Assembly (NCBI GenBank): GCA_041685045.1
Contig: JAWLGP010000004.1
Span: forward strand, 136,160-200,159
DNA: 64,000 bases
Origin: Thiohalomonas sp041685045
Lineage (GTDB): Bacteria > Pseudomonadota > Gammaproteobacteria > Thiohalomonadales > Thiohalomonadaceae
Direction of reading: 5' to 3'
A model generated the notes under the pieces. The model made no database searches. It was not told the origin of the DNA and saw only the letters and a list, made by a program, of their open reading frames with translations. Positions 35,244-44,082 of this stretch are shown piece after piece. A program made the position numbers and the translations under genes. How positions within the stretch are numbered: the stretch's first letter is position 1; every line of letters begins with the position of its first letter.

Positions 35244-36521
35244 ATGTCCAGCAATAGCCGAAAGTCTGCCGCCTCCAATGGCCGGCTCAATCTCGAACAG
35301 CAACGCAAGCGCGCCAAGGAACTGCTGAAAGCGGCCAAGGCCGGCGACCCGCAGGCGCTATTGCGGTTCTCCCGGCCGAACATGTCTCCACCCTGCGCCC
35401 TTAAATTGGTCGACGCCCAGCGGGTCATCGCCCGGGAGAATGGTTTCGGGAGTTGGGCACGCATGAAACATCACATCGAGGCGGTGGCGTTCGCCCGCCG
35501 CAATACTGGCCTCGAGGGGGATCGCTCGCTACCGACGGTCCACATCCGTTGCGGCTCGGATATCCGTAACGGGCTGACGATCGCCGGCCTTGAGGGCCGA
35601 TTTCTGGAGTTTGCCGACCCGTTTTGTGTGGGGCCGGTCCCGGCACTCCCGATCCAGGAGCATATCGCCGGTCGTGCGGCATTCGTTTCCGCGGCTTTCG
35701 GCCTTGCGCCAGCGGACGCACTCGCCCGCATGAAACGCGAATACACGGCGTTGGAAACACTGCGTGACTTCCGGCGGATCGTCCTCTGGTTCGAACACGA
35801 CAGCTACGATCAGCTCATCCTCGCCTACCTGCTCCGGCACCTTGGCGCGGCCGGGCTCGACGCACAGATCGAGCTGATCGCCGTCGACGATGTACCAGGC
35901 GTGGAGCGCTTCATCGGCATAGGCCAGCTCGCCCCCGAATTGCTCGCCTGGTTGTGGGAAAGCCGCATTCCGCTTGGTGAGAGCCAGTTCGAACTCGGGT
36001 CAAGGGTTTGGCAGGCGGTTACCGCCCCGACACCCGAGCCGCTGTATCATATCGCCCGCGCCGGCACACCGGAGATCCCGTTAATGGCCCCGGCCCTGCT
36101 GCGCCACTTGTGCGAGCTGCCCGACCGGCGGACAGGGCTTGGCCTCACAGAGCGCCTGATCCTGGAGATCGTACGCGAGAAAGGGCCGCTGCCCCTCGGC
36201 CGTGTTTATAGTGAGTTGATGCGTGAACGTGAGCCGCTCCCGTATCTGGGAGACGCCATGTTCCACTGGGTCGCACGAGAGTTGGCGGATGGAGACGCCC
36301 CGTTGCTCCAGATCGCGGCCGTACCGGATGGGGAGTTTTGGTTTCACGATGAAACCCGCCTGACTCACAGCGGCGAGCGCGTGCTTGAAGCCCGACTCAA
36401 TCGCCTCGACCTTACGCCGCCTACGCGCTGGATCGGTGGTGTGCAGATCGCGGCCGGCAACGATTGTTGGTGCTGGGACGAACAAGGCGATCGCCCCATA
36501 TGGCGACCCGCTGGGAGTTGA
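35244..36521 (+). CDS. DUF1835-domain protein
   Basis: 425 residues. The N-terminal 70 residues are helical (LNLEQQRKRAKELLKAAKAG), then a DUF1835 domain spans about 95-225: VHIRCGSDIRNGLTIAGLEG, FADPFCVGPVP, and RIVLWFEHDSYDQLILAYLL. The C-terminal part contains winged-helix-like stretches (LTERLILEIVREKGPLPLGR, RLTHSGERVLE), consistent with the DUF1835/DUF3658-type proteins. Cytoplasmic, function unknown. It is convergent with the next membrane-protein gene, only 2 bp apart. Confidence 0.8.
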   Translation: MSSNSRKSAASNGRLNLEQQRKRAKELLKAAKAGDPQALLRFSRPNMSPPCALKLVDAQRVIARENGFGSWARMKHHIEAVAFARRNTGLEGDRSLPTVHIRCGSDIRNGLTIAGLEGRFLEFADPFCVGPVPALPIQEHIAGRAAFVSAAFGLAPADALARMKREYTALETLRDFRRIVLWFEHDSYDQLILAYLLRHLGAAGLDAQIELIAVDDVPGVERFIGIGQLAPELLAWLWESRIPLGESQFELGSRVWQAVTAPTPEPLYHIARAGTPEIPLMAPALLRHLCELPDRRTGLGLTERLILEIVREKGPLPLGRVYSELMREREPLPYLGDAMFHWVARELADGDAPLLQIAAVPDGEFWFHDETRLTHSGERVLEARLNRLDLTPPTRWIGGVQIAAGNDCWCWDEQGDRPIWRPAGS

Positions 36522-36523
36522 GA

Positions 36524-37399
36524 CTACTTGTCAGGGGCCTTCCCACCACTAAAGATCCCATACAGCTCGGCAAACGCGAGCAGCAGGAAGTAAAGCGCCC
36601 CCATGGCCACGGCCTGTTGCGGCTCCCGTTCCCACAACCCGTCACCGCCCGACCCCGAAATGGCCGCGAGTCGGGGTACCGGGATGAACACGGAACCGAA
36701 GGCCAGTAGCAGGTAGAACAGCGCCGAGAGGCTCCAACGTGCCAGATGTTCCTGCTTACGCTGTTCGGCATCCCGCACCGGCGCGAGCCAATCGGCAAGA
36801 TACTTGTTCGCCATCAAGCCCCAGAAGCCCACAAACAGCCAAACCGAGTGGAACGCCGCGCCAATGCCGGCGGCAAAAAGGGAGTAGAGAACGAGGAGCC
36901 CGGCGGTAATCATCCGCGGCGTACTCCACCACTTACCCCTTTCCACTTGCTTGAGGACCTGCTCCGACCCGACCGCCAGCATGATGGACGCATGGATGAT
37001 AACGAACTCGAGGACCATGATGCCCACCAGCAGCCCCGCCGACTCTCGACCGAGAACATCCGGAGCGGCCCAGCCCACGATGAACCAGCCGGCCATGGCG
37101 AAATCGGGCAGTGAAGCGATCGCCCCACGCCAGGTAACCCGCGCCTTCGCGCCCGCCACCAGCAGCCAAGCTCGTGCCCCCACGAACGCCAGCACCACCC
37201 CGGCACCCACGCGGCCCAACACCTCCACGGAAAGTTCCGCGTCGGCGCCGAACAGGTGATGGAGGGATCGCGCAGTCAGAACAACGCTCGCCTCGATCAG
37301 CGCGAACCCCAGAACAAGACCGACGAACATCCCAAGGGCGCCTCGAGCGGTCGCTGACTCCTCGGCTTTGCCTTTGTGTTTAGTGTGTGCGTGACTCAC
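36524..37399 (-). CDS. Multi-pass membrane protein of unknown function
   Basis: 291 residues, starting GTG at 37399 with a His/Lys-rich N-terminus (MSHAHTKHKGKAEE). About seven hydrophobic segments include FVGLVLGFALIEASVVLTA, MAGWFIVGWAAPDVL, LVGIMVLEFVIIHASIMLAV and ALYFLLLAFAELYGIFSGG. I recognise no family. The conserved-looking His in FVIIHASIML and in AAFHSVWLF could bind a metal or haem, but this is speculative. Confidence 0.7.
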   Translation of the reverse strand: MSHAHTKHKGKAEESATARGALGMFVGLVLGFALIEASVVLTARSLHHLFGADAELSVEVLGRVGAGVVLAFVGARAWLLVAGAKARVTWRGAIASLPDFAMAGWFIVGWAAPDVLGRESAGLLVGIMVLEFVIIHASIMLAVGSEQVLKQVERGKWWSTPRMITAGLLVLYSLFAAGIGAAFHSVWLFVGFWGLMANKYLADWLAPVRDAEQRKQEHLARWSLSALFYLLLAFGSVFIPVPRLAAISGSGGDGLWEREPQQAVAMGALYFLLLAFAELYGIFSGGKAPDK

Positions 37400-37740
37400 G
37401 TTGCGCTAAATCGAACGATTGCTGTACTCAAAGGTGGTTCATTTACGGGCCGGTCACAGCCCCCCAAACCCGCCCACCAACGCGGTGGCACCCATTATCC
37501 CTCTGACTCATCAACGAGCCAACGGAGTTCAGATGTGGCAACCTGAGGACATTGGGGTCTTAATCTACCGCTATCGCACTGCGCCCCTGAACGTCCTTGA
37601 GAGGCTCTCACGCCCGGAACAGCGGATGCCCCGGCGCAGCCGAACAGCTCGCTATCGAGCAGTCGCTGCCAATGGGAGCCTCCGGGGTAAGGCCGAGTGT
37701 CGGCAGGTGATCAAAAGCGGATTGAGGTGAAAGGAAAATC
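37400..37740. other. Intergenic region, 341 bp
   Basis: Between the divergent membrane-protein gene and the GNAT gene. An open frame runs through most of it on the plus strand but has no recognisable features. I see no repeat or regulatory site. Confidence 0.5.
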
Positions 37741-38265
37741 ATGGCCCGTAACGTCGAGATCCGTCCGGAACGCCCGACCGATATCGACGCCATCTCCCGC
37801 ATCACGGAGTTGGCGTTCAGGTCACACCCGTACAGCGAACAGACCGAGCAGTTCATCATCGAGGCACTGCGCCGAAGTGGCGCACTGACTGTTTCACTGG
37901 TGGCGGTACTGGATGCGCAAGTCGTAGGGCACATCGCGTTCTCGCCGGTGTCGTTCTCGGATGGCTCAACGGACTGGTATGGGCTCGGGCCACTGTCGGT
38001 GTCGCCTGAGTTCCAGCGCCGGGGTATCGGGCAGGCATTGGTTCGTGCAGGGCTTTCGGAGTTACGAGCCCTTGGGGCCAAAGGTTGCGTGCTGGTCGGC
38101 GACCCCGGGTTTTACGGGCGCTTCGGGTTCCGCAGTGACCCGTGCTGCACTTTCGACGGCGTGCCCCAGCAGTTTGTGTTATCGCTTCCTCTCGACGGCA
38201 ATGCGCAGGCTTGCGGCAGGGTCATCCACCATGCCGCATTTGCCGCTCGTGGTCCGAAGACATAG
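37741..38265 (+). CDS. YhbS-type GNAT N-acetyltransferase
   Basis: 174 residues. The arrangement IRPERPTDIDAISRITELAF, VGHIAFSPVSFSDGSTDWYG-LGPLSV, FQRRGIGQALVRAGL (acetyl-CoA site) and LVGDPGFYGRFGF is that of the YhbS group of predicted acetyltransferases. The AAGGAAA sequence before the ATG is a good ribosome-binding site. It stands alone ahead of the tyrosine phenol-lyase gene; no functional link is evident. Confidence 0.88.
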   Translation: MARNVEIRPERPTDIDAISRITELAFRSHPYSEQTEQFIIEALRRSGALTVSLVAVLDAQVVGHIAFSPVSFSDGSTDWYGLGPLSVSPEFQRRGIGQALVRAGLSELRALGAKGCVLVGDPGFYGRFGFRSDPCCTFDGVPQQFVLSLPLDGNAQACGRVIHHAAFAARGPKT

Positions 38266-38437
38266 AAAGCGTTTGTCACCGATCTCCCTTCCTGGAAAGC
38301 CCAACCCTTCAAGCGAGCTTGCCTATCCTGTTTAGAAGCCGGGCAGCTTTTCGCCGCCCCAGACCAGAACCACGGCAGCCAAAGGTGCCGTCCTGAGGGA
38401 CATACCAGGTGAAGCCGCTTGAAAAAAGGGAGCATGG

Positions 38438-39856
38438 ATGAGCGTGACGGACGAACCGCCAAGACGTTCCTGGGCCGAACCGTTCAAGATCAAGATGGTC
38501 GAGCCCATCCGGACCACCACCTGCAGGGAGCGTCAGTCGGCGCTGCGCGAGGCCGGCTACAACACCTTTCTGCTGCGCTCGGAAGACGTCTATATCGACC
38601 TGCTCACCGATAGCGGCACCAACGCCATGAGCGATTACCAGTGGGCCGGCATGATGCTGGGGGACGAGGCCTACGCCGGCAGTCGCAACTTCTACCATCT
38701 GGAACAGGCCGTCCAGGAGTACTACGGATTCCCTTACGTCGTGCCGACGCACCAGGGCCGCGGTGCCGAGCACCTCATCTCCAAGGTACTGATTCGGCCG
38801 GGCGATGTAATTCCGGGCAACATGTACTTCACCACCACACGGCTGCACCAGGAATTGGCCGGCGGCACCTTCGCCGACGTAATCATCGACGAGGCCCATG
38901 ACGCTGCCAGCGAGCATCCGTTCAAAGGCAATGTGGACCTGGAGAAGCTCGATGCCCTGGTGCGCCGGGTCGGTGCCGACCGTATCCCTTACGTTTCCGT
39001 CGCCGCCACCGTCAACATGGCCGGCGGCCAGCCCATCGCCCTGGAGAACCTGCGCCAGGTCCGAGCCTACTGCCGGAAGCACGGGATCCGCATCATCCTC
39101 GACGCCACCCGCGCGGTGGAAAACGCCTGGTTCATTCAACAACGCGAGCCCGGTTGGCGCGAGCAGTCGATCGCGACCATCCTGCATGAAATCTGCGCCT
39201 GTGCCGACGGCTGCACCATGAGCGGCAAGAAGGACCTGATGGTCAACATCGGGGGATTCCTGGCCGTCAACGACGCCGAGGTGTTCGAAGAGGCGCGCAA
39301 CCTGGTGGTCATCTTCGAAGGGCTGCACACCTACGGCGGGCTGGCCGGACGCGACATGGAGGCGATGGCGCGCGGGATCGGCGAGGCGGTGCAGGAGGAT
39401 CACATCCGTGCCCGTATCGGGCAGGTGGAGTATGTGGGTGAAAAGCTTCGGCGCGCCGGTGTTCCCATCGTCGTTCCCGTCGGTGGTCACGCCATCTTCA
39501 TCGACGCCCGGCGATTCCTGCCACACCTCAGCCAGGACCAGTTCCCGGCCCAGGCACTCGCCGCCGCCCTCTACCTGGAGTCCGGGGTCCGGGCCATGGA
39601 ACGGGGCATCGTCTCGGCCGGTCGCGACCCCGCCTCCGGCGACCACCGTTACCCGAAGCTGGAACTGATCCGCCTCACCTTCCCGCGACGGGTCTATACC
39701 CAGGCCCATTGCGACGTGGCGGCGGAAGCGATCTGCACCCTGTATGAGGAGCGGGAGCGGATCCACGGCTTGAAGATGGTCTACGAACCCAAGTACCTGC
39801 GTTTCTTCCAGGCCCGCTTCGAACCGCTGGGCGACAGCGTGTACGAAAAGGCATGA
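38438..39856 (+). CDS. tpl: Tyrosine phenol-lyase (beta-tyrosinase)
   Basis: 472 residues of the PLP-dependent beta-eliminating lyase family, splitting L-tyrosine into phenol, pyruvate and ammonia. The sequence follows Citrobacter TPL closely: DLLTDSGTNAMSDYQWAGMM, PTHQGRGAEHLISK, NMYFTTTRLHQE, PLP-Lys in CTMSGKKD (K264/K265), and VRAMERGIVSAGRD, whose Arg corresponds to the phenol-binding Arg of TPL. The C-terminal LRFFQARF has Phe where tryptophanase has His. These residues favour TPL over tryptophanase. Start ATG 38438 follows AAAAGGGAG. The tryptophanase gene begins 22 bp after it. Confidence 0.9.
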   Translation: MSVTDEPPRRSWAEPFKIKMVEPIRTTTCRERQSALREAGYNTFLLRSEDVYIDLLTDSGTNAMSDYQWAGMMLGDEAYAGSRNFYHLEQAVQEYYGFPYVVPTHQGRGAEHLISKVLIRPGDVIPGNMYFTTTRLHQELAGGTFADVIIDEAHDAASEHPFKGNVDLEKLDALVRRVGADRIPYVSVAATVNMAGGQPIALENLRQVRAYCRKHGIRIILDATRAVENAWFIQQREPGWREQSIATILHEICACADGCTMSGKKDLMVNIGGFLAVNDAEVFEEARNLVVIFEGLHTYGGLAGRDMEAMARGIGEAVQEDHIRARIGQVEYVGEKLRRAGVPIVVPVGGHAIFIDARRFLPHLSQDQFPAQALAAALYLESGVRAMERGIVSAGRDPASGDHRYPKLELIRLTFPRRVYTQAHCDVAAEAICTLYEERERIHGLKMVYEPKYLRFFQARFEPLGDSVYEKA

Positions 39857-39878
39857 ACCGCGACCTAAGGGCCCGGGC

Positions 39879-41273
39879 ATGAATCGGACACCGGGGATCG
39901 AATTGCCGCCCGCTAAGGTGGTGATCGAGCCCTTTCGCATCAAGACGGTCGAGCCGATCCCGCTCCTCAGCCCCGGGGAGCGGGCCACCCGCATCGAGCG
40001 GGCCCACTACAACCTATTCCGTCTCGATGCCGAGCATGTCACCTTCGATCTCCTCACCGACAGCGGCACCGCCGCCATGTCCGCGAACCAGTGGGCCGGC
40101 ATGATGGCGGGGGACGAGTCCTATGCAGGGGCGCGGAGCTTTCGGCGCTTCGAGCGGGTCGTCCAGGAGCTGACCGGTAAACCCCACGTCATCCCCACCC
40201 ATCAGGGGCGCTCCGCCGAGGCGCTGCTGATGAAGGCCCTGGTCCGCCCCGGACAAATCGTGCCGGGCAACACCCACTTCGACACCACCCGCGCCAACAT
40301 CGAGTCTGTGGGCGCAACGGCACTCGACCAGCAACAGGCCGAGGCCGATCCGCATTTCCCCGGAAACCTCGACTTGGCCGCCCTCGAGCAGACCCTGGAG
40401 ACGGAAGCCGCGCGTGTTCCGCTGGTCATCCTGACCATCACCAACAACTCGGCGGGCGGTTTGCCCGTGTCCGCCGCCAATATCCGCCAGACCAAGGCGT
40501 TGCTGAAGGCGTACGGCATCCCGCTGTTCATCGACGCCGCCCGCTTTGCCGAGAACGCTTACTTCATCAAACAACGTGAACACGGTTACCGCAATCGTAC
40601 AGTCGAACAGATCGCCCAGGAGATCTTCGAGCAGGCCGATGGCGTACTGATGAGCGCCAAGAAAGACGCCTTTGGCAACATCGGGGGCTTCCTGGCACTG
40701 AGCGATGAGGCGCTGACGGAATCAATCCGCACCCAGATGGTCGTCACCGAGGGGTTCCCGACCTACGGCGGCCTGGCAGGGCGCGATTTGGAGGCGCTGG
40801 CGATCGGATTGAAGGAGATCCTCGACGAGTCGTACCTGGCATACCGCGTCCGCTCGGTGGAGTATTTCGGCCAGGGGATCGAACAGGCCGGCTATCCGGT
40901 GCTCAAGCCGTTCGGTGGACACGCGGTCTACATCGATGCCGGCCGGGCGCTCCCCCACCTGGATGCCGGACAGTTTCCGGGCCAGGCCCTGGCGGTCGCG
41001 CTCTACCAGAGTATCGGCATGCGTACGGTCGAGATCGGTTCGGTCATGTTCGGCCGACAGGATACCGCGACGGGCCGGGAAATCCCCGCCCGCCATGAAC
41101 TGCTCCGCCTGGCCATGCCCCGGAGGGTCTATACCCAAAGCCACATCGACTACATGGTGGAAATGATGGCGCATCTGCGACCCCACCTGGCGAGTCTGCC
41201 CGGCTACCGACTCACCTATCAGGCGAAGGTGCTGCGCCACTTCACTGCTAAGTTTCGTCCGTTCACGAGCTGA
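39879..41273 (+). CDS. tnaA: Tryptophanase
   Basis: 464 residues, paralogous to the preceding gene, converting L-tryptophan to indole, pyruvate and ammonia. The tryptophanase hallmarks are present: PLP-Lys in VLMSAKKDAFGNIGGF, GMRTVEIGSVMFGRQD, where TPL has MERG, and the C-terminal VLRHFTAKF with the His typical of tryptophanase. No tnaC-like leader peptide or permease gene is nearby. It forms an apparent two-gene operon with the TPL gene. Confidence 0.9.
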   Translation: MNRTPGIELPPAKVVIEPFRIKTVEPIPLLSPGERATRIERAHYNLFRLDAEHVTFDLLTDSGTAAMSANQWAGMMAGDESYAGARSFRRFERVVQELTGKPHVIPTHQGRSAEALLMKALVRPGQIVPGNTHFDTTRANIESVGATALDQQQAEADPHFPGNLDLAALEQTLETEAARVPLVILTITNNSAGGLPVSAANIRQTKALLKAYGIPLFIDAARFAENAYFIKQREHGYRNRTVEQIAQEIFEQADGVLMSAKKDAFGNIGGFLALSDEALTESIRTQMVVTEGFPTYGGLAGRDLEALAIGLKEILDESYLAYRVRSVEYFGQGIEQAGYPVLKPFGGHAVYIDAGRALPHLDAGQFPGQALAVALYQSIGMRTVEIGSVMFGRQDTATGREIPARHELLRLAMPRRVYTQSHIDYMVEMMAHLRPHLASLPGYRLTYQAKVLRHFTAKFRPFTS

Positions 41274-41473
41274 CCCCTCCCTCACGCCTCATCTGCGGCC
41301 CCGCGCCCGTTCGTGCATTTGCCCATCCTCTTACGCGGTACGGTTTGCAGGAAATTGGGTCTATTTTTGAGCAAAGGAGTTTCTTCTCCAAGACTGACGA
41401 AGGCGATCGCCTTAAGAGCTCCTTGCTGAATTCGAAAACCGGGGCTGGAAGATCTTTCAGGGAGGAGGGATCA

Positions 41474-42697
41474 ATGTATCGGCCTTTGTCGCATCTCGTT
41501 TTTCTCGTCTCTTTCGGATTCGCGTTCGCGCCTAACGCTCAGGCCGCGGAAATGCGCTGGAATCTCAACGACGTGAGTTACCTGTTCCCAATCCCACGCG
41601 GTCAGGACCAGAAAGCCGATTTTCTTCTCCACCCGGACAAGGCAGGACGCCAGGGAGTCCTCCTGCCCGGCGCCGTCCGCCAGCAAATTCCAACGCTTCT
41701 CAATCACGGCAACGGCAATCAAACCCTGTTTGATCAACATCATGTTCGTCTCGTGAGCGTGAGAGTCGATCCTTGCCCCAGTCTCAATCAACAATCCTGT
41801 ACCCCGGAAGTGAGGATGGTGTGGCAGCCGGTGCAATTTGACGGATACGACGAGAAATGGACCGTCCGCGATGCCGCGATTCATTCCGTTCACGAACTGT
41901 CAATCGCGGAATTCGAGCAGCTCAAGGGAGAGCTTTGGCAGTTGAAGGCCGCCAACCAAAGAAAGGGCGTAACGACTCACAAACGCCCGCTCGGCGTGCA
42001 CCCCGCCCTGGTCGATCCCCGAACGGCCGCGACCTTCAACGAGCAGATTCAGAACGTCCTGCTGGACTGTTGCGGGGAGAACAACCTTGTTCGGGTGACG
42101 TTCATGTCCTTGATGGTCCCAACGCGCTGGTGGCGTTTTGGGGGTTTCGTACGCGACGAGGGCGAATGGACACCGTTGAACATCCCGCGCCTGGGGGTAC
42201 CGAACGAAGACATCTTCAATGTGGCACTGGAAGAGGGTTCGGCCAAGGGGACCCCTGGAAAGGAGATGGACGCGACATTCAATGTGCTCCCCGAAGAATA
42301 CCCCGCAGACGACAACATCTTTGCCTTAATCAACAAAGGTTACCGGCAGGAAAACGAAGACGACCTTCCTGTCTTCGAGAACAAACTGGATGCTGTCGCC
42401 CGTTTCAGGAACCCCCACAAGACGAACTTCCACACCTTGGACTGCGCAGCCTGCCACTACGCCGACGCCTCGAGGTTCTACGCAGAAACACGGTTTCCCG
42501 GGTTGAAAGACCATCACTCACCCGACAGCTACCAAAACCCGGACCCCAGCCTGTTCGATCTCGAAAATTCGACCGTAGGCCGCACAGCCACTCGCATCGT
42601 CAGAGGCTTCGGCTATTTTGAAGATCAACCGGCCCTCAATCAGAGAGCAATCCACGAATCCGCAGCGACCGCTCACTGGCTCAATACGCACGAGTGA
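41474..42697 (+). CDS. Exported protein with a single CxxCH haem motif
   Basis: 407 residues with a signal peptide (LVFLVSFGFAFAPNAQA). One haem c attachment motif, CAACH, lies near residue 324 in HTLDCAACHYADASR. The rest is not a recognised cytochrome fold. A paired Cys (LLDCCGENN) and a Trp-rich stretch (PTRWWRFGGFVRDEGEW) sit in the middle. Base composition looks slightly more AT-rich than the neighbours, which may indicate separate ancestry. Start at the ATG after an AGGGAGGAGG-type site. It may bind one haem c, but this needs proof because the motif can also be structural. Confidence 0.65.
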   Translation: MYRPLSHLVFLVSFGFAFAPNAQAAEMRWNLNDVSYLFPIPRGQDQKADFLLHPDKAGRQGVLLPGAVRQQIPTLLNHGNGNQTLFDQHHVRLVSVRVDPCPSLNQQSCTPEVRMVWQPVQFDGYDEKWTVRDAAIHSVHELSIAEFEQLKGELWQLKAANQRKGVTTHKRPLGVHPALVDPRTAATFNEQIQNVLLDCCGENNLVRVTFMSLMVPTRWWRFGGFVRDEGEWTPLNIPRLGVPNEDIFNVALEEGSAKGTPGKEMDATFNVLPEEYPADDNIFALINKGYRQENEDDLPVFENKLDAVARFRNPHKTNFHTLDCAACHYADASRFYAETRFPGLKDHHSPDSYQNPDPSLFDLENSTVGRTATRIVRGFGYFEDQPALNQRAIHESAATAHWLNTHE

Positions 42698-42911
42698 AGA
42701 TCTGCGTCATCCTCTCGGCTCGCGGACCAAGGGGAGGCCCGACTTCGTCCCGAACTGTGGTCCCGAAGGCGCGGCGAATCATCCCCTGGGGTCGGATCAT
42801 GCGAAAGAGACATGGTAATGTGTCGAAAACAGGCCTATAGTGGGCCAGCCAAGGATACTGTTATCGGCGATTTTTGTTGTTCCTCATTCATTTCACCGCC
42901 CGAGCCGGTTC

Positions 42912-43071
42912 ATGGCTACAGGCCGTGTCAAGCGGTTCAACGAGTCCAAGGAGCTTCGGCTTTAACACCCGTGACGGTGGCGAAGCTGACGTATCCATGC
43001 GTTTCAACTCCATTCAGGGCTCCGGCCCAAGCGCCCCAAGCATTAGCCGAGTGCCTGATCACGGCCCGTGA
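42912..43071 (+). pseudogene. Frameshifted cold-shock (CspA-family) gene
   Basis: ATG 42912 begins MATGRVKRFNESK, matching the CspA-family start MATGTVKWFNESK. At 42951-42953 the codon expected for Gly reads GAGC, one extra base, which shifts the frame and gives an early stop. The other frame continues FGFNTRDGGEADVSMRFNSI then QGSG, aligned to GFGFITPDDG...VFVHFSSIQGSG. Key RNA-binding aromatic residues are lost as well (W to R, VFVHF to VSMRF), so it is a decayed gene, not a single sequencing slip. The intact small gene after it is the typical neighbour of csp genes. Confidence 0.85.
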
Positions 43072-43116
43072 CAAGCACTCCTCGCCCCAACACACACTGC
43101 TTACCAAGAGGTAGGA

Positions 43117-43266
43117 ATGGCAAAGCCAAATTTTCAATTCGAGAAACGCCAGCGCGAACTGGAAAAAAAGAAGAAAAAAGAGCAGAAACAACAGCGTAAG
43201 GCAGAGAAGAACAAGACGCCTGACACAACTCCCGACCCGCAGGCGCCCGAGGATACCGAAGAGTAG
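43117..43266 (+). CDS. Small Lys/Gln-rich conserved protein (49 aa)
   Basis: ATG 43117 follows AAGAGGTAGGA. The product begins MAKPNFQFEKRQRELEKKKK and ends PDPQAPEDTEE. Small proteins beginning MAKPN-FEKRQ-EL-KK are common in proteobacteria, often next to a cold-shock gene, which fits the csp pseudogene just upstream. The N-terminal half is highly basic and probably helical, the end acidic and disordered. Function is unknown; nucleic-acid binding is plausible. Confidence 0.75.
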   Translation: MAKPNFQFEKRQRELEKKKKKEQKQQRKAEKNKTPDTTPDPQAPEDTEE

Positions 43267-43394
43267 TTCGCGTCCTCAGATCAGGGCGAATCCCGATCGA
43301 TGGCAGCTTTGACCCTCCATCCTGTACCCCTTTTTCGGACTGGAACTGACCGTTTCGGCACTGAGGCGGGTACTTGGCCCAAGTGACCCGGCCA

Positions 43395-43967
43395 TCAACC
43401 GGTCGGACCCGGCCCGTGGTTTCCCGGGTAACTGACCCGGGTTCCTTCCACCCTGGCGAACGGGGTCAGGGTGTGCGGCTTGGCGCTGGACTCGCTCATC
43501 AGATCGACCACCCGCCAACCACGCACGATGAGCGCATCGGCAATCAGCGAGCGGTGACAGCGCCACGGGACCGCTTCGGCACACATGATCGCCGTGGGCT
43601 TTCTTGAAGCCATTTGGATGAGCTGTGCCAAAGCCGCCTCGAACGCCGGCGTCTGCATGAAATCCGCATACCCTCGGAAACCCGGGTTGTGCCACGCCAG
43701 ATTGACGGAATCGCGCTGCGGTTTGCGAAGCCCTCCCAGCGCGGGCAGCGGCACGTATTCAACTCCCCATTGCGCCAAATCCACAGCCAGAATCTCGGCG
43801 TTGAAGTGCGGCACTCGACGCGATCGGGGCACCCTGCGCACGTCGGCCAGGATGCCGATTCGATGCGCCTTCAGGAGAGAACCGAATTCCTCCAGGGTAC
43901 GGGTGGAGTGCCCGACGGTGAAGAGCGTCCGCGGCGCAGTCGAGCGCACAGTTTCTCTCCGTTTCAT
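43395..43967 (-). CDS. DUF488-family protein
   Basis: 190 residues from the ATG at 43967, with CGGAG seven bases before it; GTG 43973 is an alternative. LFTVGHSTRTLEEFGSLLKA, ILADVRRVPRSRRVPHFN, VPLPALGGLRKPQ and IMCAEAVPWRCHRSLIADAL are the DUF488 signature, with the conserved Cys-Ala-Glu. The family is soluble and uncharacterised. Minus strand, with no obvious operon partner. Confidence 0.9.
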   Translation of the reverse strand: MKRRETVRSTAPRTLFTVGHSTRTLEEFGSLLKAHRIGILADVRRVPRSRRVPHFNAEILAVDLAQWGVEYVPLPALGGLRKPQRDSVNLAWHNPGFRGYADFMQTPAFEAALAQLIQMASRKPTAIMCAEAVPWRCHRSLIADALIVRGWRVVDLMSESSAKPHTLTPFARVEGTRVSYPGNHGPGPTG

Positions 43968-44082
43968 GTTCACGCTCCGGGGTGATCGGGTCGGGTGATG
44001 CTTGCGTGGCCCCGGTCAGCAGCTGGCATGTGAGTGACCACGAGTCCGAAGCCATGTGGCGCCTTTTCAGTCAAGGCTCTCG

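Noticed and set aside
37419..37730. 103-codon plus-strand frame before the GNAT gene
   Set aside because: No motif, poor start context and low-quality composition.
38372..38391. Hairpin ACGGCA / TGCCGT upstream of the tyrosine phenol-lyase gene
   Set aside because: A 6-bp stem in GC-rich DNA is expected by chance, and no U-tract or leader peptide supports attenuation.
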